From: Saprospiraceae bacterium
Lineage (GTDB): Bacteria > Bacteroidota > Bacteroidia > Chitinophagales > Saprospiraceae
DNA: 49,130 bases
Direction: 5' to 3'
Assembly (NCBI GenBank): GCA_013360405.1
Contig: JABWBR010000036.1
Location: 1 to 49,130 of the forward strand
Shown: piece after piece, positions 16,914 through 24,573 of the stretch
Layout of the letters: each line of letters starts with the position of its first letter
How positions within the stretch are numbered: the stretch's first letter is position 1
Made by a program: the position numbers and the translations under genes
Notes under the pieces: model-generated
The model's database searches: none
Told to the model about the DNA's origin: nothing
Seen by the model: the letters and a program-made list of their open reading frames with translations, nothing else

Positions 16914-18812
16914 CTACCCCCCGCACTGCGCCAAGGCTCTCCTTGCCTGGCTATTCCCCGGATTTCGCTTGAGGATGCGCTGCAAAAGCGGAGCGGCCCC
17001 GGTACAATCGTTGCGAAACAGCCTCACTGCCGCTTTATTGAGCAGGGCTTGCTCGTAGTCGGGGTCGAGGGCAAGGGCTTTGTCGTAGAGGGCTTCGCCT
17101 TTTTCAAACCGGCGTTGCGACACGTAGATATAACCCAGGTTGGTGAGCGCCAATTTGCGTTTGGGATTTTCTTTCAGCACCCATTCAAACGCAGCTATGG
17201 CCTGCGGAATTTGCCGGGTGGCCACGTACGCAATGGCGAGTTTTTCGTGAAAATCGAGTTGGTAGGGCAATAGGGCCAACGAGCGTTCATAAAAGGCCAC
17301 GGCTTGCGCGTAGTTTTGGGTTTGGTACATCGCCTCGCCGATGCGATAGGCCGTCCATCCGTCGGCTTCTTTTGCCGGGTCGTTTTTGGCGGCTAATGTA
17401 GCTATAGCACCAAAGTCTTTTCGGGCAAAATGGTAATGCACAAGCGTGGAAAACTGCTTTTTTCGGGGCGCTTTGCTGCGGTCGAGGTACCACTTGGCCG
17501 AGTCGAGCATGAGTGGTGAAGCCAGGTATTTGTCGAAGACGGCGATATACCCCTTCGCCATTTCCAAGGGGGATGGATTGTCTTTTGTTAGAATTTGCAA
17601 ACCCAAAAAATCGGCATTTGAATTGGCTGCAGTTGTAGTTTTTTTACCGCTTACATTTGTTTTGCTTATAAAATGGTCGGTGATGTGCACATGGGGAATA
17701 TCGGTGCTGCCCGATTTAGGCATATGGCAACCTGAACAGTCATCTGACATAGCCAGCCGGGTGGCTGCCGGCGCCGTGCAGGTTTGAGTGGTATGGCAAT
17801 TTTGGCAGGCCAGGTTGTACTGCTGTCTGCCCGTCTCCTTCACGCTGAGGTGCGGATTGTGGCAGGTGAGGCAGGTCATTTCGCTCATTTGGTAGCAGGG
17901 ACTAAGCCGCAGCCGGTCGGCCTGCGAAGCCATGATAAACTTCTCGGAGGAGTTGGAAAAGCGGGGCAAAAACACATTCATCACCTGGTTCAGGGGCATG
18001 CCGGGTTTGAAATCAAAAAAAGTCTTGTCGTCTTCGAGTACGGCTACGCCCTGCAAGTGGCAGCGCTGGCAGAGGTCCATTTGCAAATCGCGGGGCAGTT
18101 TGCGGGGGTTTACGATCGTATAGTCGATCTGGGTGGCTGTGTCCACTATTTGTCCGGCCAGTTTTTCTCTTACGTGTATTTCACCGGGGCCGTGGCAGCG
18201 CTCACATTCGATGCCGCGCGGCATTTGGGCGTATTTATTAATAGAGCCTTCTACCAATTGAGGGTAGTGGTTGTGGCAGGTGATACATTCGGCGGTCAGG
18301 AAGCGGTCGAAGCGCTCGTTTAGCTCGTCGAAGCCGGGAGCCAGATCCCAGCGCTTTTCCTGGGTGTAATAGGTGATGGGCGCCTGGTACACATAACCGT
18401 TAAAATCTACGATATGGGAGTTGGTATGCTGCCCCGACCCTACGATATAACTCACTTTTTCGAGGCGTTTGTACACGGTATCGCCGCCTTCGAGCCGGAA
18501 TTCGAGGATAAATAGCGCGCTGTCGCGAAAAAAAGGCTTGTAATACAGGTCGTTGACGGTATCGTACACAATGGCATGCGGGCCGTAGGTAGCGGCGCTT
18601 TTCGCCGGGGTGGCCAGGTCGAACGACCGGCCCATGCCGGTGTGGATATACGTAGCGTGGATGTCGGTATGGCAGGAGCGGCAGGTTTCCATGCCGACGT
18701 ATTTGACGCCGTCGGCCAGGTTGAGATAGGGCGAATCAGCAGTTGGGGCGTTTCGACTGCAGAATACCGTAACGAGCGCTAATAGACCTATGATGATTAT
18801 GGGGTAACGCAT
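16914..18812 (-). CDS. Multihaem c-type cytochrome lipoprotein with TPR tail
   Basis: A 632-residue exported protein. The start carries a lipoprotein signal (IIIIGLLALVTVFC, Cys about residue 18). Seven CxxCH haem-binding motifs follow in the first ~370 residues: CRSCH, CITCH, CERCH, CQRCH, CLTCH, CQNCH and CSGCH, consistent with a cytochrome c554/NrfB-like electron carrier. The second half (~445-632) is a series of TPRs (for example YRIGEAMYQTQNYAQAVAFY and TNLGYIYVSQRRFEKGEALY). Cytochrome-TPR fusions occur in Bacteroidota and Planctomycetota and are of unknown partner. A complete promoter is visible upstream (18817-18847), with the box only four bases from the ATG, so the mRNA may be leaderless. 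The promoter overlaps the end of carB. No maturation or reductase gene is adjacent. Confidence 0.87.
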   Translation of the reverse strand: MRYPIIIIGLLALVTVFCSRNAPTADSPYLNLADGVKYVGMETCRSCHTDIHATYIHTGMGRSFDLATPAKSAATYGPHAIVYDTVNDLYYKPFFRDSALFILEFRLEGGDTVYKRLEKVSYIVGSGQHTNSHIVDFNGYVYQAPITYYTQEKRWDLAPGFDELNERFDRFLTAECITCHNHYPQLVEGSINKYAQMPRGIECERCHGPGEIHVREKLAGQIVDTATQIDYTIVNPRKLPRDLQMDLCQRCHLQGVAVLEDDKTFFDFKPGMPLNQVMNVFLPRFSNSSEKFIMASQADRLRLSPCYQMSEMTCLTCHNPHLSVKETGRQQYNLACQNCHTTQTCTAPAATRLAMSDDCSGCHMPKSGSTDIPHVHITDHFISKTNVSGKKTTTAANSNADFLGLQILTKDNPSPLEMAKGYIAVFDKYLASPLMLDSAKWYLDRSKAPRKKQFSTLVHYHFARKDFGAIATLAAKNDPAKEADGWTAYRIGEAMYQTQNYAQAVAFYERSLALLPYQLDFHEKLAIAYVATRQIPQAIAAFEWVLKENPKRKLALTNLGYIYVSQRRFEKGEALYDKALALDPDYEQALLNKAAVRLFRNDCTGAAPLLQRILKRNPGNSQARRALAQCGG

Positions 18813-18816
18813 AGGA

Positions 18817-18847
18817 CAAAAATAAGGATATTCCCTACCTCGTCAAA
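18817..18847 (-). promoter_or_regulatory. Promoter of the multihaem cytochrome gene
   Basis: Read on the minus strand: TTTG (18847-18844), a 19-base spacer, then TATTTTTG (18824-18817), matching the Bacteroidota TTTG-N19-TAnnTTTG consensus. The ATG follows four bases later. The upstream box lies inside the end of carB. Confidence 0.6.
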
Positions 18848-21651
18848 TACATATTGCGATTGCGGTCTAATTCGCGGAAAAAGGGATCCGACAAATCTCT
18901 GATAAATCGAATCGATTCTCCCGTCGACTTCATCTCAGGCCCCAGGTTTTTGTCTACGTTCGGAAATTTTTCAAAAGAAAAAACGGGTACCTTGATAGCA
19001 AAGCCGCTGGGTTGCGGCTTGATATCAAAATCTTTCAGCTTGTGGGTGCCCAGCATGATTTTGGTGGCAATCTGCAGATAAGGTACTTTATAAGCCTTAG
19101 CGATAAAGGGTGTAGTGCGCGAAGCCCTTGGGTTGGCTTCGATCACGTATACCTGGTCGCCTTTGATGGCAAATTGCACATTTATCAGTCCTTTGATATT
19201 CAGCGCTTTGGCAAGTTTTTCGGTGTATTCCACCATAGTGGCCACCGCGGCTACCGAAAGACTATAAGTAGGCAGCACCGCCGAGCTGTCGCCCGAGTGA
19301 ATGCCCGCAGGTTCGATATGTTCCATGATGCCCATGATGTGCACCTGCTCGCCGTCGCAGATAGCGTCGATTTCGGCTTCTTTGGCCCGTTCGAGGAAGT
19401 GGTCAACCAGCACTTTGTTGTCGGGCATGTGCTTGAAAATCGTCAGCACGTGGCGCTCCAGCTCTTCGTCGTTGATCACGATACGCATATACTGTCCGCC
19501 AAGCACGTATGAAGGGCGCACCAGTACGGGGTACTTTACGTCTTTGGCGATGCGAAGGGCCTCATCGGCATCGCCGGCCACGCCAAAGAGGGGATACGGA
19601 ATCTCGAGGTCTTTTAACAGGGTGGAGAAAGCCCCGCGGTCTTCGGCCAGGTCCATCGAGGGGAAATCGGTTCCCAAAATGGGGATGCCTCGTTTGTGGA
19701 ATTCACCGGCCAGCTTAAGGGCGGTTTGTCCGCCGAGCTGCACGATCACGCCTTCCGGTTTTTCCAGTTCGAGGATTTCTTCGAGGTGCTCCCAGAAGAC
19801 GGGCTCGAAATACAACTTATCGGCTATATCGAAGTCGGTAGACACCGTCTCGGGGTTGCAGTTGATCATAATGGCTTCGAAGCCGGCGTCTTTGGCGGCG
19901 AGGAGACCGTGCACGCAGCAATAGTCGAATTCGATGCCCTGCCCGATGCGGTTGGGGCCGGAACCTAGTACGACCACCTTGCGGCGATCGGAGGGAATAC
20001 TTTCGTTTTCACTATCGAAAGTGGAGTAAAAATAGGGGGTTTTGGCTTCGAATTCGGCCGCGCAGGTATCCACCATCTTGTAGGTGCGCCTGATGCCCAG
20101 TTGAAAGCGCTGGCGGGTAACTTCTTCCTCTTTGATGCGCATCAGCCAGGCGATTTGGGCGTCGGAATAACCTACTTCCTTGAGTTCGCGGAAAAAATCC
20201 TCGGGAATATCTTCTGCCACGTTATAGCGCATCAGCTGTTGCTCCATTTTGACCAACTGCTTCATCTGCTTGATAAACCAGGGGTCGATATGGGTGAGCT
20301 TTTGCACTGTTTTTTCGGGTACGCCGAGTCGCAGGGCGTCTTTGAGGCGAAAAATGCGGTCGTCGCTCACCTTTTCGAGGCGCTCCAGCACGTCGGAGGT
20401 TCTGATCCACTCTTTTTTATCGGCGCCGAGGCCCATGCGGTTGTTTTCGAGGCTCTGGCAGGCTTTCTGCAGGGCTTCCAGGAAATTGCGGCCGATGGCC
20501 ATCACCTCGCCCACCGACTTCATTTGCAGGCCGAGTTGGTGGTCGGCGCCCGGAAATTTTTCAAAACTCCAGCGCGGCATTTTCACGATCACGTAGTCGA
20601 GCGTGGGCTCGAAAAAAGCCGAGGTTGTTTTGGTGATCTGATTGCTAAGCTCGTCGAGGCGGTAGCCGATGGCCAGTTTGGCGGCAATTTTGGCGATGGG
20701 GTAGCCGGTAGCCTTGCTGGCCAGCGCCGATGAGCGCGATACGCGTGGGTTGATCTCGATAACGATGAGTTCTTCGGTTTCGGGGTTTTGGGCAAACTGG
20801 ATATTGCAGCCTCCTGCAAAATTTCCCAGCGAGCGCATGGCTTTGATGGCCTGGTTGCGCATCTCCTGGTAGGCGGTGTCGCTCAGCGTCATGGCGGGGG
20901 CTACCGTGATGCTATCGCCGGTGTGGATACCCATGGGGTCGAGGTTTTCGACTACGCAGATAATCACCACATTGTCGCTGGCGTCGCGCAGCAGTTCGAG
21001 CTCGAATTCTTTCCAGCCCAATACCGCTTTTTCTACCAGCACCTCGTGGGTGGGCGACATTTCGAGTCCGCGGCGCAGGGCGGCGTCAAATTCTTCTTCC
21101 TGATGCACAAAGCTACCGCCGGTGCCGCCCAGCGTATACGACGGACGTATTACAAGGGGGTAGCCGATATCCTGGGCGGCTTCTTTGCCCTCCAGGAATG
21201 AGTTGGCGATGCGCGAAGGCGCTACAAACAACCCGATATCGATCATATGCTGGCGAAAAGCCTCGCGGTTTTCGGTCAGCTCGATAGCCGCTATATCGAC
21301 GCCGATCATGCGCACGCCGTATTTCTGCCACACCCCGCGCGAGTCGGCCTCGATAGCCAGGTTGAGGGCGGTTTGTCCGCCCATCGTGGGAAGTACGGCG
21401 TCAATCTGTCGCTCTTCGAGGATCTGGATAATGCTTTCTACGGTGAGGGGCAGCAAATAGATATGATCGGCCGTGACCGGGTCGGTCATGATCGTCGCGG
21501 GGTTCGAGTTGATGAGCGTCACTTCGATGCCTTCTTCGCGGAGCGACCGGGAGGCCTGGCTGCCCGAGTAGTCGAATTCGCAGGCTTGTCCTATGATAAT
21601 GGGTCCGCTTCCTATGATGAGGACGGAACGGATAGACTGATCTTTGGGCAT
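18835..21651 (-). CDS. carB: Carbamoyl-phosphate synthase large chain, short form
   Basis: Makes carbamoyl phosphate from bicarbonate, ammonia (from CarA) and two ATP for pyrimidine and arginine synthesis. The 938-residue protein starts MPKDQSIRSVLIIGSGP; the ATG at 21651 is preferred over a TTG at 21696. Both ATP-grasp halves are complete: VRPSYTLGGTGG and INPRVSRSSALASKATG in the first, RKVVVLGSGPNRIGQGIEFD, VRPSYVLGGQ and EANPRASRTTPF in the second. The protein stops shortly after the second half (FIRDLSDPFFRELDRN), so the ~130-residue MGS-like allosteric domain of the 1073-residue E. coli enzyme is missing; flavobacterial CarB proteins are similarly short, so I regard this as lineage-typical. 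carA is not in the window. A TAnnTTTG box lies at 21705-21712, about 50 bases before the start. Confidence 0.95.
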   Translation of the reverse strand: MPKDQSIRSVLIIGSGPIIIGQACEFDYSGSQASRSLREEGIEVTLINSNPATIMTDPVTADHIYLLPLTVESIIQILEERQIDAVLPTMGGQTALNLAIEADSRGVWQKYGVRMIGVDIAAIELTENREAFRQHMIDIGLFVAPSRIANSFLEGKEAAQDIGYPLVIRPSYTLGGTGGSFVHQEEEFDAALRRGLEMSPTHEVLVEKAVLGWKEFELELLRDASDNVVIICVVENLDPMGIHTGDSITVAPAMTLSDTAYQEMRNQAIKAMRSLGNFAGGCNIQFAQNPETEELIVIEINPRVSRSSALASKATGYPIAKIAAKLAIGYRLDELSNQITKTTSAFFEPTLDYVIVKMPRWSFEKFPGADHQLGLQMKSVGEVMAIGRNFLEALQKACQSLENNRMGLGADKKEWIRTSDVLERLEKVSDDRIFRLKDALRLGVPEKTVQKLTHIDPWFIKQMKQLVKMEQQLMRYNVAEDIPEDFFRELKEVGYSDAQIAWLMRIKEEEVTRQRFQLGIRRTYKMVDTCAAEFEAKTPYFYSTFDSENESIPSDRRKVVVLGSGPNRIGQGIEFDYCCVHGLLAAKDAGFEAIMINCNPETVSTDFDIADKLYFEPVFWEHLEEILELEKPEGVIVQLGGQTALKLAGEFHKRGIPILGTDFPSMDLAEDRGAFSTLLKDLEIPYPLFGVAGDADEALRIAKDVKYPVLVRPSYVLGGQYMRIVINDEELERHVLTIFKHMPDNKVLVDHFLERAKEAEIDAICDGEQVHIMGIMEHIEPAGIHSGDSSAVLPTYSLSVAAVATMVEYTEKLAKALNIKGLINVQFAIKGDQVYVIEANPRASRTTPFIAKAYKVPYLQIATKIMLGTHKLKDFDIKPQPSGFAIKVPVFSFEKFPNVDKNLGPEMKSTGESIRFIRDLSDPFFRELDRNRNMYLTR

Positions 21652-21704
21652 GATATCGTGCAATTTTCTGCCGGTGGATGGCAACCGGCTCGCCAAATTG
21701 CCCG

Positions 21705-21712
21705 CAAAGATA
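21705..21712 (-). promoter_or_regulatory. Probable -7 box of carB
   Basis: TATCTTTG on the minus strand, matching TAnnTTTG. No clear TTTG is found 18-22 bases upstream. It would give a leader of about 45-50 bases before the ATG at 21651. Confidence 0.4.
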
Positions 21713-21744
21713 AGAAGCGGAATGGAAATGAGAGGAAATAAATT

Positions 21745-21819
21745 GGGACTTTACGACTGTACGACTCGTATGAACACTAACTTCGTATAGTCGTACAGTC
21801 GCACAGTCGCATAGTCGCC
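21745..21819. repeat. Self-complementary tandem array, 8-base unit TACAGTCG
   Basis: The right arm (21785-21818) is four 8-base units: TATAGTCG, TACAGTCG, CACAGTCG and CATAGTCG. The left arm (21750-21772) is the degenerate complement (TACGACTG, TACGACTC, GTATG). The array touches the stop codon of the minus-strand lipoprotein gene (21820-21822) and lies between that gene and carB. Confidence 0.8.
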
Positions 21820-22497
21820 CTATTCCTCCAACGCCACCCCGATAGCCGGCGTATAATATTCTGTCGATGCAATCACATAACGCGCCGGGGTATCCTCGAT
21901 TTTTACTATTTTCCGCACCAGGTAAACCATGCCGGCGCCGGTTTGCAGATTGGCTAAATTGTTGGCGGGGATAAAGACTTCCTGGTTCGTAATAGGGCCT
22001 TGAATAGTAATGGAGCCGGCCTGGTTGCGGGCATCGCTGAACAACACCACCAGGCTTTCTTCGGCGCTTAGCGGCGTGCCTTTGAGTACCAATGTGCCGC
22101 CTTTTGATTTGCTTACAGGCCCTTTAAAAGAAAAACTGTCGACGGGGCTCATCGGGACGGTGTATGTCACTTTCTCGCCGTCGTCGCCGGTGAAGGCGAA
22201 AGTAAAGGGCGGGATGAACTCGCTGCGGCGTTGCAACAAATAGCGCACCAGCCCCCCATTGAGCGATTTGGCTTCCATGGCGCTTTGCTGGAAAGTGACG
22301 CTGCCCGCAATGGTTTTCGGCACTGCCGTCTCCAGGGTATCGCCCTCGTAAAAGCTGGCCTGCGCTTTGATCTCAGACACGTCGGCCAGGTAGCGCACAA
22401 AATAATCGGCAATCAGCCGGGGTTTCCCGGCGTCGTTGGCGCAGCCGGCCTGACCCAGAAGCACCACTGCGCATATGCAATAGAATATCGTTCTCAT
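21820..22497 (-). CDS. Hypothetical lipoprotein
   Basis: A 225-residue predicted lipoprotein. The signal (MRTIFYCICAVVLLGQAGC) ends in a lipobox with the acylated Cys at residue 19. The mature part is mostly beta-rich with no motif that I recognise. Recurrent phrases such as ITIQGPITNQEVFIPANN and VIASTEYYTPAIGVALEE suggest a sandwich fold. A TATCTTTG box on the minus strand (22505-22512) sits only seven bases before the ATG, which would give a leaderless or nearly leaderless transcript. It is divergent from dgcN, the two -7 boxes being 12 bases apart. It is followed by a palindromic array and then carB, so cotranscription with carB is doubtful. Confidence 0.65.
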   Translation of the reverse strand: MRTIFYCICAVVLLGQAGCANDAGKPRLIADYFVRYLADVSEIKAQASFYEGDTLETAVPKTIAGSVTFQQSAMEAKSLNGGLVRYLLQRRSEFIPPFTFAFTGDDGEKVTYTVPMSPVDSFSFKGPVSKSKGGTLVLKGTPLSAEESLVVLFSDARNQAGSITIQGPITNQEVFIPANNLANLQTGAGMVYLVRKIVKIEDTPARYVIASTEYYTPAIGVALEE

Positions 22498-22504
22498 ATG
22501 CGTG

Positions 22505-22532
22505 CAAAGATACGCGCATATTGATATATTTG
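22505..22532. promoter_or_regulatory. Divergent -7 boxes between lipoprotein gene and dgcN-like gene
   Basis: TATCTTTG on the minus strand (22512-22505) faces the lipoprotein gene, and TATATTTG on the plus strand (22525-22532) faces the DUF1611 gene. Both fit TAnnTTTG and both lie 4-7 bases from their ATG codons. The 39-base space between the two start codons leaves no room for ribosome binding sites, so both messages should be nearly leaderless. Neither has an evident -33 TTTG. Confidence 0.5.
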
Positions 22533-22536
22533 AAGT

Positions 22537-23589
22537 ATGGAAAAATCAACCGCCATAATTCTTACCCACGGCATGCTGGCCACGTCTAACGCCAAAACCT
22601 GCCACGGACTCCTGCGCGGCACCGAGCGCTTCGATATTCTGGCCGTTATTGACTACCAACACGCAGGCAGCGACGCCGGCGAGGTGATGGACGGCAATAC
22701 GCTGGGTATTCCAATTTTTGCCTCGGTAGCCGAGTACAAAAACTCCGAATTGCCGATTCCCAAGTATTGTGTTGTTGGCGTGGCGCTTCACGGAGGACAA
22801 CTGCCCGATGATTTTCGCGAAGAGCTGTATACCGCCATCGGCTCGGGCATGGGTGTCGTGTGCGGGTTGCATACTTTTTTGAGCGATGACCCTTATTTCA
22901 ATGCGCTGGCTGAAAAAAACCGCCTAGAACTCATCGACGTGCGCAAACCCAAACCCCGCAATTCACTGCGCTTCTGGACAGGCGATATCTACTCGGTAAA
23001 GACCCCTAAAATAGCCGTGCTGGGCACCGATTGCGCCCTGGGCAAGCGAACCACTTGCCGCATGCTGATGGAAAGCTGCCGCAAAAACGATATCGCTACC
23101 GAGATGATCTATACCGGGCAAACCGGCTGGATGCAGGGTTATCCCTATGGTTTTATTTTTGACAGCACGGTCAACGATTTCGTTAGCGGCGAAATCGAAC
23201 GGGTGATCGTAGATTGCGCCAACGAAAGCAATCCCGACCTTATCCTTATTGAAGGCCAATCGGCGCTGCGCAATCCCAACGGCCCTTGCGGCAGCGAGAT
23301 CATCCTCTCAGGCAATGTCACCGGAGTGATCCTGCAACACGCCCCCGGCCGCCGCTGCTACGATAGCACAGATATATCCATACCCCTTATCGCTTCAGAA
23401 ATAGGCCTCCTGTCTTTATACGGCGCCAGGGTGCTGGCGATTACTTTGAATGAGGAGAATATGACTGATGCCGAGTTGACCGCCTATCAGCGCGAAACAG
23501 AGGCGACAATGGGTATCCCCGTGGTGCGCCCGCTCAAAGAAGGCGTGGATAGGCTGATACCGGTGGTGAGGGAGTTTATGGGGTTTTAG
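22537..23589 (+). CDS. dgcN: DUF1611 P-loop protein, DgcN family
   Basis: A 350-residue cytoplasmic protein of the DUF1611 family. The N-terminal Rossmann-like half (~1-135) is followed by a P-loop NTPase-like half with VLGTDCALGKRTT (about residues 162-174) and LIEGQSALRNP (about 240). Some family members (DgcN) act with the epimerase-like DgcA in D-glutamate metabolism as N-acetyltransferases; others are uncharacterised. The usual dipeptide-epimerase partner is not adjacent here, so the precise reaction is uncertain. Length is standard. The start is supported by a TATATTTG box four bases upstream. The TAG stop (23587-23589) merges with the palindromic array that follows. Confidence 0.8.
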   Translation: MEKSTAIILTHGMLATSNAKTCHGLLRGTERFDILAVIDYQHAGSDAGEVMDGNTLGIPIFASVAEYKNSELPIPKYCVVGVALHGGQLPDDFREELYTAIGSGMGVVCGLHTFLSDDPYFNALAEKNRLELIDVRKPKPRNSLRFWTGDIYSVKTPKIAVLGTDCALGKRTTCRMLMESCRKNDIATEMIYTGQTGWMQGYPYGFIFDSTVNDFVSGEIERVIVDCANESNPDLILIEGQSALRNPNGPCGSEIILSGNVTGVILQHAPGRRCYDSTDISIPLIASEIGLLSLYGARVLAITLNEENMTDAELTAYQRETEATMGIPVVRPLKEGVDRLIPVVREFMGF

Positions 23590-23651
23590 CAGTTAGGGCT
23601 TAGGGCTTAGCGGTTAGCTGATTGCTAAGCCCTAACTGCTAAGCCCTGTTA
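23587..23651. repeat. Self-complementary tandem array, unit TTAGGGC/TTAGCGG
   Basis: The left arm (23587-23620) contains TTAGGGC and TTAGCGG units; the right arm (23624-23648) carries GCTAAGCCCTAACTGC then TAAGCCCT. The stem is almost perfect and is followed by AATTAAAAATTAAAA, so it could terminate transcription. The TAG stop of the DUF1611 gene is the first triplet of the array. A related array lies at 40199-40263. Confidence 0.85.
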
Positions 23652-23743
23652 ATTAAAAATTAAAACGCCATTTTGCCGTTCCCTTATGAGGCTTGTTGCG
23701 TTAAAAAAGAAGTAACTTAGAGTTTGTTTAAGATTGTAGCCCA

Positions 23744-24466
23744 ATGAAGCACTTTTTACTCCTGATTCTAACCCTTTCGGCAATAGGCAACGGCTATTCG
23801 CAAAAGCTGTTGTCACTTGAGCCCAATGCCGTGGAAGAGCGCTTCCTGGTAGACCTCGACAATTGGTCGAAAACGCTGGAATTGAGTGCTACGGTCACCA
23901 ATACCTCCAACCAGACCCTGCTGCTGAAATGGAAAAGGAACATCGTGAATCAACCATTGGGCTGGCAAACGCAGGTATGCGACGACTTTGCCTTTTATAC
24001 GCCCGAAATAGCTACCAATTACGCCCCCAAATACAATATCAACGCACCGGTAGAACTGGCGCCGGGCGCTTCCCTTACGTTTTCCCTGCATATCCAGCCA
24101 ATGGGGGTTGCCGGCAGGGGCGTGTATGAAATTCCCTTTTCGCTCACCAAAAGCCCCGATAAAACGATCGGCACGCTGATACTAACCGCCAATGTGGAAG
24201 ACGCCGACAAAGAATTCTCAAAGGCTAGTCTGCGCCTGTTCCCCAATCCCGCCATCGACTATTTCGAAATTACGCCTAATGCCCCTGTAGACGAGATTAT
24301 CCTCTACAATATGATCGGCAAAAAGATCCGCATGTTCGACGCTTCTCAGAATAATCGCTACGACATCTCCGACATACCCGCCGGCCTCTACCTCGTGAGC
24401 CTGATTAATGAAAAACGCGGCGTCTTAAAAACGCTCAGGCTCAACAAACGCACCCTGCGTCCCTGA
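23744..24466 (+). CDS. T9SS sorting-domain protein
   Basis: A 240-residue secreted protein. A signal peptide (MKHFLLLILTLSAIGNGYSQ) precedes an Ig-like beta-sandwich domain (about 25-155) that resembles DUF1573-type domains: LELSATVTNTSNQTLLLKW, LAPGASLTFSLHIQPMG and VYEIPFSLTKSPDKTIGTLI. The C-terminal ~75 residues form a type A sorting domain (LRLFPNPAIDYFEI, IILYNMIGKKI, IPAGLYLVSL, TLRLNK). Proteins of this composition are exported by the T9SS and may be anchored to the surface via an A-type lipopolysaccharide. The specific role is unknown. It is followed by another T9SS protein after about 107 bases. Confidence 0.82.
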   Translation: MKHFLLLILTLSAIGNGYSQKLLSLEPNAVEERFLVDLDNWSKTLELSATVTNTSNQTLLLKWKRNIVNQPLGWQTQVCDDFAFYTPEIATNYAPKYNINAPVELAPGASLTFSLHIQPMGVAGRGVYEIPFSLTKSPDKTIGTLILTANVEDADKEFSKASLRLFPNPAIDYFEITPNAPVDEIILYNMIGKKIRMFDASQNNRYDISDIPAGLYLVSLINEKRGVLKTLRLNKRTLRP

Positions 24467-24573
24467 TTCATCGGTCAAGCGTTTGACAAAACCCGCTAAT
24501 CCCGCATTTTCAATAGGTAAAGTTTTTATCTTTCGCTGCTTTTTATTTTTATAAAAAAAAACGCCTATTACCT

